Shown here piece after piece: positions 15,325 through 21,809 of a stretch of 35,877 nucleotides of DNA (the stretch's first letter is position 1; each line of letters opens with the position of its first letter). The notes under the pieces are model-generated. The model saw nothing but the letters and a program-made list of their open reading frames with translations. It was not told the origin of the DNA and ran no database searches. Position numbers and translations under genes: made by a program. The DNA is from a virus: the IMG/VR virus record IMGVR_UViG_3300049893_001114, positions 1 to 35,877 of that record; one strand, 5' to 3'.

Positions 15325-15335
15325 GCTTAAACCTC

Positions 15336-15420
15336 GCATAACAAAGTTATCAAGCGGACGCTATCTAAGTCCGCGTATTTATCATTTGTGAAACGTGCGC
15401 CGCTTATAACGGCGTTATGA
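15336..15420 (-). other. attC site 2 (family II)
   Basis: 85 bp. Minus strand: R'' TCATAAC, spacer GCC, L'' GTTATAAGCGG, loop, L' CCGCTTGATAAC (one extra G), spacer TTT, R' GTTATGC. The L arms pair over 11 bp with a single extrahelical base and the GCC/TTT spacer is unpaired, the hallmarks of an IntI substrate. Site 6 has the same length and design. Confidence 0.93.
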
Positions 15421-15660
15421 CTTGGCGGTTGAATTAAATACTGCGCAAGCCCAAACAGCATAAGCTCCGTAAGCAATAAATAAGATTCCAAAAATCGGGT
15501 CGAGCCAATGCTCAAACCGTTCGCCAAAAATCAATTTTTCAACACTTGCCTCAATAATGTTAAAAAACACAAAAAATAAAATCACTACAAGAGTGCTTGT
15601 TACTGGATTACCTTTGCATGATGCAGCCAATGTCATTACTGAATTTTGCAGTTGTTCCAT
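15415..15660 (-). CDS. two-span membrane protein in a gene cassette
   Basis: 81 aa with hydrophobic stretches at about residues 20-40 (STLVVILFFVFFNIIEASVE) and 54-74 (PIFGILFIAYGAYAVWACAV), linked by a charged loop. A short N-terminal polar region carries a Cys. The ATG lies 26 bases after the R' core of attC site 1, and the stop TAA is inside the R'' core of site 2. The family is not recognised. Small membrane proteins are common integron cargo. Confidence 0.75.
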   Translation of the reverse strand: MEQLQNSVMTLAASCKGNPVTSTLVVILFFVFFNIIEASVEKLIFGERFEHWLDPIFGILFIAYGAYAVWACAVFNSTAKS

Positions 15661-15686
15661 AATTAGTTCTCGCTTCGTTTAATTGG

Positions 15687-15768
15687 TCATAACAAGGCGT
15701 AGCAGCATCACTACGCCTTCGGCTTCGTTCGACGCTATAGCGGGCGCGGCTGTACATTGGCGTTAAAC
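15687..15768 (-). other. attC site 1 (family I)
   Basis: 82 bp. Minus strand: R'' GTTTAAC, spacer GCCAAT, L'' GTACAGC, a loop with its own small hairpins, L' GCTGCTAC (extra C), spacer GCCTT, R' GTTATGA. The stop codon of the upstream phage gene lies in R''. Site 5 shares its arms and spacers. Confidence 0.9.
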
Positions 15769-16236
15769 CCCAACAATAACCGCCTCAAACTCACAATGAC
15801 TATACCGCCCTTTGTTTTTGTGGCCTTCCGGGATCGCGTCATTGCATTTTAAACACTCTCTAAGCTCGGACTCCATTGCGTCATTTAGTATTTGTGACTT
15901 TTTACCCTGTAGTGCGCACGTAAAAGTAAACTCAATCTCATCGACTTTTAAACCTCGCTTTTCAGTTTCGAAAACGACTCGCAGCGTTACTATATATGTA
16001 AACTCAGCGTTCATAATCCATTCGCTTGATGATGCCCATAGGTTTTGCACAATTATCCTCTGTGTCGGATTTTTGTGCGTAACATTTCCCGCGATTATTT
16101 CCGCATTGTTTTCAAACGGATTTTTATCAGTCCATGTAAGCGTTAGCCCTTTCAGTCCGCGTCTTGCGCGCTCCATGTAGGACGCAATTTTCTTTTTATG
16201 CCCGCTTCGCTGCCTGGGTTTTCGTAGTGCTGTCAT
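15763..16236 (-). CDS. hypothetical phage protein at the left border of array 1
   Basis: 157 aa, basic N-terminus (LRKPRQRSGHKKKIASYMER) then a mixed alpha/beta body with a CLKC pair near residue 126. The ATG overlaps the NinB stop by four bases and has a strong GGGAGG site, so it belongs to the phage operon rather than to a cassette. Its TAA stop is supplied by the R'' core of attC site 1, so the cassette insertion may have replaced or trimmed its true end. Function unknown. Confidence 0.72.
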   Translation of the reverse strand: MTALRKPRQRSGHKKKIASYMERARRGLKGLTLTWTDKNPFENNAEIIAGNVTHKNPTQRIIVQNLWASSSEWIMNAEFTYIVTLRVVFETEKRGLKVDEIEFTFTCALQGKKSQILNDAMESELRECLKCNDAIPEGHKNKGRYSHCEFEAVIVGV

Positions 16237-16742
16237 TGTGCCTCCCTGTAGCTCTCATACTCTTTAATCGCTGGCTCACTCCATTTCGTGCTCATCATTG
16301 CACCAGTGGAGTAAAGGAATTCAACAAAATCACGAGCTACCTTTTTACCCCATTCTTTAGTGCTTGGCCGAATGCTTATATTCTGCCCTGTGATTGGGTC
16401 TAGAAAATTACTAGGCGCTTTCGGTAGCTTCTCGCCAAGCTGCGCGTATTCGTTTGCGAACCACATTACAAGTAATGCTTTGCATTGCTCTGCGTCATAG
16501 TCTTTCATGGCTATGCGCCTGCCTGGCAGCGTTAAAACTCCAGTTTTGTTTATGTCGCCAATCATCGCATGAAACTTCTCGCGCTGGCCTTCGCTTTTAG
16601 GCTCTTCTTTTTGCGGCTCCTTTCCAGCGTTATCAACCGTAACGCGAACCGGCCCCGATTCTAACAGCTTGCATATTTGCCCATCGAGCGCATTAAAAGC
16701 GCGATTGATCTGCTCCTTCTGAGTTATTGTTAGGCTAGGCAT
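16233..16742 (-). CDS. ninB: NinB-like recombination protein
   Basis: 169 aa from the ATG at 16742 (MPSLTITQKEQINRAF), which matches the start of lambda NinB; an ATG 18 bases earlier is possible. Lambda NinB (Orf) binds single-stranded DNA and works with the annealing protein. Conserved features seen are a QREKFHAMIGDI helix, LPGRRIAMKDYDAE and the ending region SGAMMSTKWSEPAIKEYES. A longer mid-region than in lambda. It pairs functionally with the Rad52-like protein on the plus strand. Confidence 0.82.
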   Translation of the reverse strand: MPSLTITQKEQINRAFNALDGQICKLLESGPVRVTVDNAGKEPQKEEPKSEGQREKFHAMIGDINKTGVLTLPGRRIAMKDYDAEQCKALLVMWFANEYAQLGEKLPKAPSNFLDPITGQNISIRPSTKEWGKKVARDFVEFLYSTGAMMSTKWSEPAIKEYESYREAQ

Positions 16743-17047
16743 ATCCCGTTTTCCCTGCAAAATTCATCACGATATTTTACCACGTTGGCAAGTAACTTGC
16801 CGCTTTTGGTGTATCGGATATTTTTTAATTTGATCTCACATTTAAACCCAACTCCTACGCTTTTTGGAGTGATGTATTTGTATTTTTCCTTGTTAGTTTT
16901 GTGCTCTTCAATGTCTTTTTGAAACTGCACTTCATCTTGATACATTGAGTAAGGGTCGCGTGATATTTTCGGTGGATTTACAATTAATCCGCTGGCCTTT
17001 TTGTCTGCTTCTTTGGCTTTGGCTACTTTGATTCGCTTTTCAGCCAT
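16730..17047 (-). CDS. hypothetical basic protein
   Basis: 105 aa, Lys/Glu-rich start (KRIKVAKAKEADKKASG) and a basic beta-like second half (FKCEIKLKNIRYTKSGK). It overlaps the NinB start by 13 bases and begins two bases after the previous stop. No clear ribosome site. Not recognised; possibly nucleic-acid binding from charge alone. Confidence 0.62.
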   Translation of the reverse strand: MAEKRIKVAKAKEADKKASGLIVNPPKISRDPYSMYQDEVQFQKDIEEHKTNKEKYKYITPKSVGVGFKCEIKLKNIRYTKSGKLLANVVKYRDEFCRENGICLA

Positions 17048-17049
17048 TG

Positions 17050-17217
17050 CTACGCGAATCCCGATTCACATTCACCACTCTTACCAATTGGCACAACCTC
17101 TATGCGGCCCCCGCTGCGCTCAAACGCTTTAGTCTGGCGATCAATCTCGGCAGATAAATTAACACGCAACGATAAACTAGGATTTTCCCGCATCGGCTTT
17201 CTTTCTTCTATTAGCAT
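17050..17217 (-). CDS. 55-aa hypothetical protein
   Basis: Starts MLIEERKPMRENPSL. An excellent GAGGGG ribosome site lies six bases before the ATG. The middle (LSLRVNLSAEIDRQTKAFER) has a short strand followed by a helix, a shape seen in small ribbon-helix-helix proteins. It overlaps the upstream gene by seven bases. Confidence 0.62.
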   Translation of the reverse strand: MLIEERKPMRENPSLSLRVNLSAEIDRQTKAFERSGGRIEVVPIGKSGECESGFA

Positions 17218-17381
17218 TTTTTCCCCTCAAAATATTTGAACGTGTACCAAGCGCCTTCGATATGATCATCATCGTAGCCGCCTCGAACGTTGCGCAATGT
17301 ACGAACCATTTGCCGCGCCTCTTTTTTCGACTCAGTGTAGAGAAACTGGGCGCAGTACCATATTTCAAACTTCTGGCGCAC
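17211..17381 (-). CDS. 56-aa hypothetical protein, GTG start
   Basis: Starts with GTG directly after the previous stop (TAAGTG), with GGAG six bases upstream. The protein is aromatic-rich (FEIWYCAQFLY) with a helical basic centre and an acidic DDD-H-E patch before WYTFKYFEG. The reading in another frame over this stretch is less likely because it has no ribosome site. Family not recognised. Confidence 0.6.
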   Translation of the reverse strand: MRQKFEIWYCAQFLYTESKKEARQMVRTLRNVRGGYDDDHIEGAWYTFKYFEGKKC

Positions 17382-17474
17382 TTAAAACTCCAGTCGGTTA
17401 AACCGATTTAACTTACAACCTAACCACTCGTGGCGCTCTACATAAAAGCTCCACTTTCCGTTTAGTATTGGCAT
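17382..17474 (-). CDS. 30-aa peptide
   Basis: MPILNGKWSFYVERHEWLGC and ten more residues. AGGTG lies six bases before the ATG, and the stop abuts the next start. Short Trp-rich peptide; accepted because of the tight packing and good ribosome site. Confidence 0.48.
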   Translation of the reverse strand: MPILNGKWSFYVERHEWLGCKLNRFNRLEF

Positions 17475-17478
17475 TATT

Positions 17479-17799
17479 TCACCTTTTTGTACTTTCGGTT
17501 GAATCTTTGCACTTCTTTACATATAGATTGTATGCCTCAATTGGACTATCAGCTTTGCAAAACTCGATAAGAGAATAACCAGTAAAATAACCATCAGATG
17601 CAAAGCCAAGTTTTCCACAAAGCCATTTTTTTGCATTTTTGCTGTAGCAAATGTGAATTTTTGCACTTGGAGCATACTTTAAAAATCTAAATCTTCCAGA
17701 CCTTACGGCATAGCTATCAGCTAAATGTGTATAAATTTCTTCACTACCCGCAACTCTTTTACGGCTAAAAAATTCTGGTAAAAATGCCATTTTAATCAC
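17479..17799 (-). CDS. hypothetical protein, aromatic and Cys-containing
   Basis: 106 aa from a GTG that overlaps the preceding stop by four bases (GTGA); an ATG three codons later has an AGGGTG site eight bases away and is equally likely. Contains a basic start, then FRFLKYAPSAKIHICYSKN and a KKWLCGKLG strand. No domain recognised. Confidence 0.62.
   Translation of the reverse strand: MIKMAFLPEFFSRKRVAGSEEIYTHLADSYAVRSGRFRFLKYAPSAKIHICYSKNAKKWLCGKLGFASDGYFTGYSLIEFCKADSPIEAYNLYVKKCKDSTESTKR
17504..17524 (-). repeat. dispersed 21-base repeat, weaker copy
   Basis: Minus-strand match of 17 of 21 bases to the copy at 13943-13963. It lies inside the last codons of the 106-aa gene. Confidence 0.35.
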
Positions 17800-17969
17800 C
17801 CTATTGGCTTTCTAATCAACTGCCAGCCCTTGCACGTTAGGCAGTGTATTAAACCTACTGATTGAAAAAATACGCCCGTACCTGTTAAAGAGTGGGCGCA
17901 GTCGCATTTAATCGGTGGCAACGTGCTAAACGCCTTCACCCTTCGCCCAATCTCGGCTTGTGTCGTCAT
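17796..17969 (-). CDS. 57-aa zinc-ribbon-like protein
   Basis: Cys pairs CDC (about 22-24) and CLTC (43-46) could bind one zinc. The start MTTQAEIGRRVKAF is basic. GGGG lies about eight bases before the ATG, and the stop overlaps the next start (GTGA). It overlaps the upstream 34-aa frame by 44 bases, so one of the two may not be real; this one has the better composition. Confidence 0.58.
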   Translation of the reverse strand: MTTQAEIGRRVKAFSTLPPIKCDCAHSLTGTGVFFQSVGLIHCLTCKGWQLIRKPIG

Positions 17970-18030
17970 ACTCATAACCCCGATATAGTTTTATGCCTAG
18001 TTTGTCGATCTTTGCTAAAAGCCAAATCAT
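17926..18030 (-). CDS. 34-aa peptide after the PAPS-reductase-like gene
   Basis: MIWLLAKIDKLGIKLYRGYE and an acidic end. Its ATG overlaps the stop of the upstream gene by four bases (ATGA), which supports translation by coupling. It overlaps the 57-aa gene. Confidence 0.45.
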   Translation of the reverse strand: MIWLLAKIDKLGIKLYRGYEYDDTSRDWAKGEGV

Positions 18031-19232
18031 ATTATTCCAGCCTCTTTGCGCTGCTCTGATTTTTGCTTCATATATTTTTCATACGCTGCGCTTTTTGTTG
18101 GGCTGAACCCAAGACCTTTACACCAAAAATCATTGCGTAGTATTGTTTTGCATACCTTTCGCCAAGATGGAACTTTCCCTTTGTTTTCTAGCTTTACTTC
18201 AACCTTATCAGGGATACCGTTTTCATATCCTCTCGTTGACCACCAACGCAAATAAACAAAGATTTTATTCTTGTAATGCTCTGCTGTTCTTTTTGGCATT
18301 GTTTCAAGCAAATGCTTGGCGAATGACTCAAATGTATGCCCCTCTGGAATTGATATAGAGTAGTTACCCATTACCGCACCCTTCTCATTTGCGTATAGCG
18401 CTCCAGTGTTTGCACCTGCAACCCTAAGCGCCAACTTAGCCCACATTTCAGGCTCGCAAACTTGATAAAGCCACAATCCCTTTCTAGCTTCATCGCCAAA
18501 AGGCTCGCAAATTCGCATTTGAGATAGCTTCATACCTGACTGAAGCATTAGGTCATATAGCTTGTTGTATTCAAGATCATTTTTCCCAAGATAAACCCAA
18601 ATATCTTTTGTTTTCCAGTCATAAATAGGATACACATTCCACGCATTTTCTATTACATTTGTTGTCCATGGCTTTCCATCAAACATGGGTTTGTTTCTGG
18701 CTATAGTCCTAAACCGATTTAACGATTCATCCGCACGTATTCCTACAAACTGAGCCAATGGCTTACCTTGTGCGTACCATTTAGCAAAACATGGAACAAA
18801 CTCCTCAAAAGGCATTCCATAAAAGTAAAAGTCAAAAAACGACTGATCTGTTATCGACCATTTTGATGGTTTGCGAACCCACAAATCCTTTTTGTTTTCA
18901 TCCCATGCCGTCCATTCTGGCTCAAATTGACTTGTTGCATTCCATGTCTTCATTGGCAATGAAACCCAAAATGGCTCAATATAGTCAGAATACTTTTCAA
19001 ACATTGCCTCAACAAACGAAATTGTTGAGCGCATTTGACATTCCCAATCTATAAACAAGCATCCAACTTTTACCTTACGCTTCATTGCCTCTTGCATAAC
19101 CAGATGAAGCATAACTGTAGAATCTTTTCCGCCAGAAAATGATATGCAAATTCGCTCAAAGTTATCGAACACATATTCAATTCGCTCTTTTGCTGCCGAA
19201 AGAACATCAATACCAATATAATTTTTAGGCAT
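18027..19232 (-). CDS. IbrA/YbdN-like PAPS-reductase-family (PP-loop) protein
   Basis: 401 aa, the size of E. coli YbdN/IbrA. The PP-loop SGGKDS is at 33-38, so it probably activates a substrate with ATP. The C-terminal half carries the family hallmark MRICEPFGDEARKGLWLYQV. Family members are paired with a ParB-like partner (IbrB/YbdM), as here. IbrA/IbrB are known as regulators of immunoglobulin-binding proteins in E. coli ECOR-9; the chemistry is unknown. The same fold occurs in DndC, which acts in DNA phosphorothioation, so a sulfur-related DNA or RNA modification is possible but unproven. A GGAG site precedes the ATG. Confidence 0.85.
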   Translation of the reverse strand: MPKNYIGIDVLSAAKERIEYVFDNFERICISFSGGKDSTVMLHLVMQEAMKRKVKVGCLFIDWECQMRSTISFVEAMFEKYSDYIEPFWVSLPMKTWNATSQFEPEWTAWDENKKDLWVRKPSKWSITDQSFFDFYFYGMPFEEFVPCFAKWYAQGKPLAQFVGIRADESLNRFRTIARNKPMFDGKPWTTNVIENAWNVYPIYDWKTKDIWVYLGKNDLEYNKLYDLMLQSGMKLSQMRICEPFGDEARKGLWLYQVCEPEMWAKLALRVAGANTGALYANEKGAVMGNYSISIPEGHTFESFAKHLLETMPKRTAEHYKNKIFVYLRWWSTRGYENGIPDKVEVKLENKGKVPSWRKVCKTILRNDFWCKGLGFSPTKSAAYEKYMKQKSEQRKEAGII

Positions 19233-19611
19233 GAATTTTCTCCAAATAATTTTCCTTCCATTGCTTTATATGCTTTTTTGCTGCCGCATTAGCTTTATCT
19301 TTTATGGAGTCCGGCAAATACCCCCAAGACTCCTTTGTAATATCTTCGGGGCATTCAATACCTATTGCTGCCGCTGCCTGTCCAAGCCATGCAACCTGGT
19401 TTACACCTGAATTTGTCAGATTAGCTTCGCACGATATTGGCCACTCGGTGACAACACGCATCATGCAAGCCTCAAATAAATCGGTATCGCTCATAAAAGC
19501 TACGCATTGGCTTATTTTTTCTTTCTTATCGATTCCTAGTGATGTTTGCCACATTACGCTTTTAAACTCTTCGCACTTTGAAAAGTGATGATACTTCCGC
19601 TTAATTCTCAC
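19225..19611 (-). CDS. hypothetical protein between the IbrB- and IbrA-like genes
   Basis: 128 aa with repeated Trp and the segment EWPISCEANLTNSGVNQVAW, then GYLPDSIKDKANAAAKKHI. It resembles small phage proteins that travel with PAPS-reductase and ParB-like genes, but the family has no known function to me. Overlaps both neighbours by 11 and 8 bases, so the three are one translation unit. Confidence 0.72.
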   Translation of the reverse strand: MRIKRKYHHFSKCEEFKSVMWQTSLGIDKKEKISQCVAFMSDTDLFEACMMRVVTEWPISCEANLTNSGVNQVAWLGQAAAAIGIECPEDITKESWGYLPDSIKDKANAAAKKHIKQWKENYLEKIHA

Positions 19612-20272
19612 TTATTTCCTCTCCCTCAAATTCTTCTTGCCCAATATCATCAAAACTCTTTGCTTCCCACGCCTCACTATAGTCTGCGTCTTTGAAAGCA
19701 AATGCCAACCCTTTAACCTGCTGCAATCTTAGAACCTCATCCGGCTCCATTCCAAGCTCACTAGCAATTCTCTCGTCACTCCAAAAGCGTCTTTTTAACT
19801 CGACAACAATGTCGCTCATTGATGAAACACTGTGCTTTCCTCTTGCTCTATTGTGTCGAATCGTTGCGGCCATCCTGTCGTTTCTGTCGTGACGATCATC
19901 AGAAAGCTCAACAATTGGTAAGTAGCCCATAATCATTTGGCTAACCTGCTCTGACTCTTTTCCAACGCGGTGACGATGAAATCCATCAACAACTTCATGA
20001 CCATTGTTTGGCCAAGTGACAATTGGCTGAGTGTACCCATCAGAAATTATTGAGTGCTCAAGCAGTTTCATTTCTGGTGGAGCCACGCTGTTCGGGTTGT
20101 AGTCATTTGCATGAACCAAATCCGATTTTACCCACTTAACAAAATCAACGGGACTTTGTTTGAATGGGCTTATATTGTGTATTGCTTGGCGTATTTCGTT
20201 TATAGCTGATACTTTTTCATCCGTATCAAGCTTTTCAAGATCTTTAATCAACTGCTTTATTTGTTCAATCAT
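19601..20272 (-). CDS. IbrB/YbdM-like ParB-domain protein
   Basis: 223 aa. A helical N-terminus of about 55 residues is followed by a ParB/sulfiredoxin-type nucleotide-binding core: ANDYNPNSVAP, SDGYTQPIVT and VDGFHRHRVGK, then a helix-turn-helix-like region (SDERIASELGMEPDEVLRL). ParB-fold proteins bind CTP or ATP and DNA. Paired with the IbrA-like gene, as in E. coli ibrB-ibrA. The acidic tail is unusual. Partition is unlikely, as there is no ParA. Confidence 0.84.
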   Translation of the reverse strand: MIEQIKQLIKDLEKLDTDEKVSAINEIRQAIHNISPFKQSPVDFVKWVKSDLVHANDYNPNSVAPPEMKLLEHSIISDGYTQPIVTWPNNGHEVVDGFHRHRVGKESEQVSQMIMGYLPIVELSDDRHDRNDRMAATIRHNRARGKHSVSSMSDIVVELKRRFWSDERIASELGMEPDEVLRLQQVKGLAFAFKDADYSEAWEAKSFDDIGQEEFEGEEISEN

Positions 20273-20323
20273 GCTTTTCTCCTAAAATTAGAATTTTAAA
20301 GTTTTCCATTGGTTTTTGTACCT

Positions 20324-20344
20324 TCTTTACATTTCTTTACACTT
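20324..20344 (-). repeat. dispersed 21-base repeat, copy 2
   Basis: Differs at one base from the copy at 13943-13963 and, like it, covers the stop codon of a gene (the 59-aa gene). Confidence 0.55.
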
Positions 20345-20516
20345 TGGATAAATGTTGATCGCGGAGTAAAATTCCATCAGCCAAACTTGTTACAGTCCCC
20401 AAGTATTTATTTTTTACGATAACCTGGAATCGCTCAGCGCTTTCCCGTGCGAATATGCACTTGTATTTAGCTCGGTTTGATTCGTACTCTTCCATTTCTC
20501 GATCAAATTCTTTCAT
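20337..20516 (-). CDS. 59-aa hypothetical protein
   Basis: MKEFDREMEEYESNRAKYKC, then ERFQVIVKNKYLGTVTSLAD. An acidic helix is followed by a small beta unit. GGAGAG lies eight bases before the ATG. Overlaps the P-like gene by 14 bases. About 60 bases separate it from the IbrB-like gene. Confidence 0.6.
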   Translation of the reverse strand: MKEFDREMEEYESNRAKYKCIFARESAERFQVIVKNKYLGTVTSLADGILLRDQHLSKV

Positions 20517-21057
20517 TTTTTATTCTCTCCAGTCGTTCTAAATCAGCCTTTTCGGCATCGGTTAAAGGTTTTGGCTCTGGCTTATCGTCTAGCATGGCTA
20601 AAAGCTCTTGGCAGCGCTCTGAGCCTGTTTTATATCGTTGTTGCTTGTGCTCCATTGGTTCGGGTAGTCCTAGGGGTTTAAAGTGATTGTATGCGCCTGC
20701 CTGAACGCCTTCTTGAATTACCGCCTCGGCAGTTCCGTCAATCACCCCGATTACCTTGGGAATAGTTAAAAATCTGTAATCAGCATGGTTAGCGGCCATG
20801 AGCTTGCGAAGCTTTTCAAATCCTTGGTCAACTTGCTCCTTGGTGAAGTGGCGTAGCTTGTTGGCGTAGTCGCGCTTGGTTATCGACTCGGTGCGCTCGT
20901 CTGGCATGGCTTGAGCGTAAAAGCGCTGATCACTAAGCTTTAGCTTTGCGAAGAAGTACGCAATAACGTTGCGCTCGTTTTCATCAAGTGGAAGCATTGG
21001 CTTTGCTGGTTCGCGTTGATTGGTGTAACCAATTAAGCCTTTTTCGTAATCGCTCAT
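20503..21057 (-). CDS. lambda P-like replication protein (helicase loader)
   Basis: 184 aa. Lambda P brings the host DnaB helicase to O at the origin. Similar features here are an N-terminal helical region with YFFAKLKLSDQRF, then FTKEQVDQGFEKLRKLMAAN, and a hydrophobic strand RFLTIPKVIGV, which line up with the central part of lambda P. The protein is shorter than lambda P (233 aa), and the end is acidic and Lys-rich. Order directly after the O-like gene supports the call; the one-base overlap indicates coupling. Confidence 0.68.
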   Translation of the reverse strand: MSDYEKGLIGYTNQREPAKPMLPLDENERNVIAYFFAKLKLSDQRFYAQAMPDERTESITKRDYANKLRHFTKEQVDQGFEKLRKLMAANHADYRFLTIPKVIGVIDGTAEAVIQEGVQAGAYNHFKPLGLPEPMEHKQQRYKTGSERCQELLAMLDDKPEPKPLTDAEKADLERLERIKNERI

Positions 21058-21809
21058 CAGAAGTTCCTCGCGCGTTCTAGGTCAAAAGTGTAGGCGTTGC
21101 GTTCGGCTTGTTTCTCTGCTGCTGTTTTGTATTGGCCCTGTGCAGAGTTTTGCATCCATTGAACCTCAAAACCTCGCCATCCACGGGTAACGCATTCAGC
21201 TATGCATTGGTCAACTGAGTAGCCAAAGGTTGCCGCCTTGCGTAGCTCAACAGCAAAGCGGTTGATAACAGTTTGGCTAACATTGGCTTTGAGCCTTTTG
21301 CGCATAGATAGCCAGTCTGCCATAGTCTGATCGCTTGGCATTGAAGGCCAGCAAGAGTAATCGAGTTGAACTTTTTTAGGCGCAGCCGTTTGAGCCGTAG
21401 GCGATAATGATTCTATGACGGTTCTATTTGACGGTTCTATGACGGTTCTGGGTGCAGCTCCTGCACTGGGGGGGTGCAGCTCCTGCACTGGGGGGGGTGC
21501 AGCTCCTGCACTACCTAGTGAATCTCCTGCACTACCTACCAACATATTTTTATTGATTTTGTACATGTTTGAAGTTTGTTCGCCAGCCTTGAATCTGCTT
21601 TCAACTGAAAGAAATCCGCTATCAACTAACGCGCCAATATGATTGATTACGCTTCTACGAGACATTTCACACTGTGATGCGATAGTTGCAAATGAAGGCC
21701 AGCACTCCCCATCATCGTTTGCGTTGTCGCATAGCTTCAAAAGGACTAGCTTTCTAAGTGGGTTATTTACCCTTGCATCAAATGCAAAAGTTAGGTATTT
21801 GATGCTCAT
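21057..21809 (-). CDS. lambda O-like replication initiator containing the origin
   Basis: 250 aa. The N-terminal winged helix-turn-helix (DGECWPSFATIASQCEMSRR, residues 33-52) binds origin DNA. A low-complexity linker (about 93-140, rich in Ala, Gly and Pro) covers the iterons at 21451-21536. The C-terminal domain would bind the P-like loader. As in lambda, the origin is inside the initiator gene. The start overlaps the stop of the HNH-like gene by four bases (ATGA). Confidence 0.83.
   Translation of the reverse strand: MSIKYLTFAFDARVNNPLRKLVLLKLCDNANDDGECWPSFATIASQCEMSRRSVINHIGALVDSGFLSVESRFKAGEQTSNMYKINKNMLVGSAGDSLGSAGAAPPPVQELHPPSAGAAPRTVIEPSNRTVIESLSPTAQTAAPKKVQLDYSCWPSMPSDQTMADWLSMRKRLKANVSQTVINRFAVELRKAATFGYSVDQCIAECVTRGWRGFEVQWMQNSAQGQYKTAAEKQAERNAYTFDLERARNF
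21451..21536. other. replication origin: iterons inside the O-like gene
   Basis: Three perfect 17-base repeats GGTGCAGCTCCTGCACT begin at 21451, 21473 and 21496, with a fourth half-copy at 21524-21536. The period of 22-23 bases places them on one face of the helix. Each holds the palindrome GTGCAG-ctc-CTGCAC. Because the period is not a multiple of three, the repeats encode different residues in each copy, so the conservation is at DNA level. A GACGGTTCT direct repeat (three copies) follows at about 21418-21449. Confidence 0.88.

Larger units (their letters stand above)
14594..15768 (-). mobile_element. integron-type cassette array 1 (three attC sites, no integrase)
   Basis: Three short genes, each preceded and followed by attC-type sites at 15687-15768, 15336-15420 and 14809-14886, all in the same orientation as the genes. 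It is inserted between the phage gene at 15763-16236, whose stop codon lies in the first attC, and NinG. Genes have ribosome sites but no visible promoters. No IntI-like gene exists anywhere in the genome, so this is a CALIN-type cluster. Recombination would need an integrase supplied by the host. Confidence 0.9.

Noticed and set aside
17177-17368. 63-aa frame overlapping the 56-aa GTG gene
   Set aside because: The GTG-started frame has a clear GGAG site, is coupled to its neighbours and is better composed.
21451-21512. CRISPR-like repeats
   Set aside because: Three short palindromic repeats with spacers of five to six bases are iterons of an origin, not a CRISPR array.
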